Source: an uncultured Hyphomonadaceae bacterium
GTDB taxonomy: Bacteria; Pseudomonadota; Alphaproteobacteria; Caulobacterales; Hyphomonadaceae
Reading direction: 5' to 3'
Assembly (NCBI GenBank): GCA_937873805.1
Contig: CALMWO010000325.1
Location: 1-32,040, forward strand
Length of the DNA: 32,040 nucleotides
Position numbers and translations under genes: made by a program. How positions within the stretch are numbered: the first letter of the stretch is position 1; every line of letters starts with the position of its first letter. Below the pieces are notes generated by a model, which was given only the letters and a program-made list of their open reading frames with translations, ran no database searches and was not told where the DNA came from. Shown piece by piece: positions 31,960 through 32,040 of this stretch.

Positions 31960-32040
31960 ATGGCCGACTGGACCTTCCCCAAAGGTGACCTGATGAAGGG
32001 CAAGCGCGGCCTCATCATGGGCGTCGCGAACGACAAGTCG
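31960..32040 (+). CDS. fabI: Enoyl-ACP reductase (NADH), partial
   Basis: Only the first 27 codons are inside the window. They read MADWTFPKGDLMKGKRG and then LIMGVANDKS, which is the typical FabI start, with the first Rossmann strand and the G-V-A-N/S nucleotide loop. FabI reduces trans-2-enoyl-ACP in the last step of each elongation round. AAAGGAG lies 6 bases before ATG 31960. The position after fabA and fabB is the usual alphaproteobacterial order, though here two other ORFs come between. Confidence 0.9.
   Translation, partial: MADWTFPKGDLMKGKRGLIMGVANDKS

Noticed and set aside
1..32040. CRISPR array, prophage, insertion sequence or tRNA genes
   Set aside because: I saw no regularly spaced direct repeats, transposase or integrase motifs, terminal inverted repeats with target duplications, or tRNA-like cloverleaf sequences. 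A tRNAscan and repeat search would be needed to be certain.

Overview
The window looks like chromosomal DNA from an alphaproteobacterium of the Caulobacterales/Hyphomonadaceae type. This is inferred from high GC, very compact gene spacing, the fabA-fabB-fabI cluster, a DUF1674/SDHAF4 protein, a CC0125/CC1285-like lipoprotein and an intergenic palindrome of a kind common in that class. I see no phage, transposase, plasmid or CRISPR genes and no rRNA or tRNA genes. Most genes are housekeeping or cell-envelope genes. No gap between genes exceeds about 225 bases.

Layout: (1) Bases 1-4.7 kb, minus strand: rpe is followed 6 bases later by a 1205-residue protein that joins a complete heparinase II/III-like module to a complete FlaA1/CapD-type membrane nucleotide-sugar dehydratase, then a small unknown protein. 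(2) 4.7-9.7 kb: a glycine-zipper lipoprotein, rsmB and htpX (all minus), a divergent SDHAF4 gene, an exported Pro/Gly-rich protein and glucokinase. (3) 9.8-14.1 kb: a YbaL/KefB-type antiporter and a His-rich CDF metal exporter (plus), then a family 2 glycosyltransferase and a lipoprotein (minus). (4) 14.2-21.7 kb: an aldehyde dehydrogenase, an exported VOC protein, a GFA-family protein, coaBC, a Dabb protein, dut, a Pif1/RecD-like helicase and a MoeB/ThiF-type E1 enzyme. (5) 21.7-27.1 kb: two tandem exported metallo-beta-lactamase-fold hydrolases, divergent from a lipoprotein of the penicillin/AHL acylase family, then small exported proteins. (6) 27.2-32.0 kb: a D-glycerate dehydrogenase flanked by exported SH3-like proteins, then fabA, fabB, an unknown gene, a tiny Cys-rich ORF and the start of fabI.

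The genes fall into a few themes. Envelope and polysaccharide work is represented by the fusion protein, the glycosyltransferase, the glycine-zipper protein and several lipoproteins. A periplasmic hydrolase set (two MBL-fold enzymes plus an acylase) could process amides or lactones outside the cytoplasm. fabA/fabB/fabI make unsaturated and saturated fatty acids. The points most worth a second look are the heparinase-CapD fusion, the MBL/acylase cluster, the 25-residue Cys-rich ORF between fabB and fabI, the short overlapping leader ORF at the helicase start, and operator-like palindromes or hairpins upstream of the CDF, htpX and glycine-zipper genes.
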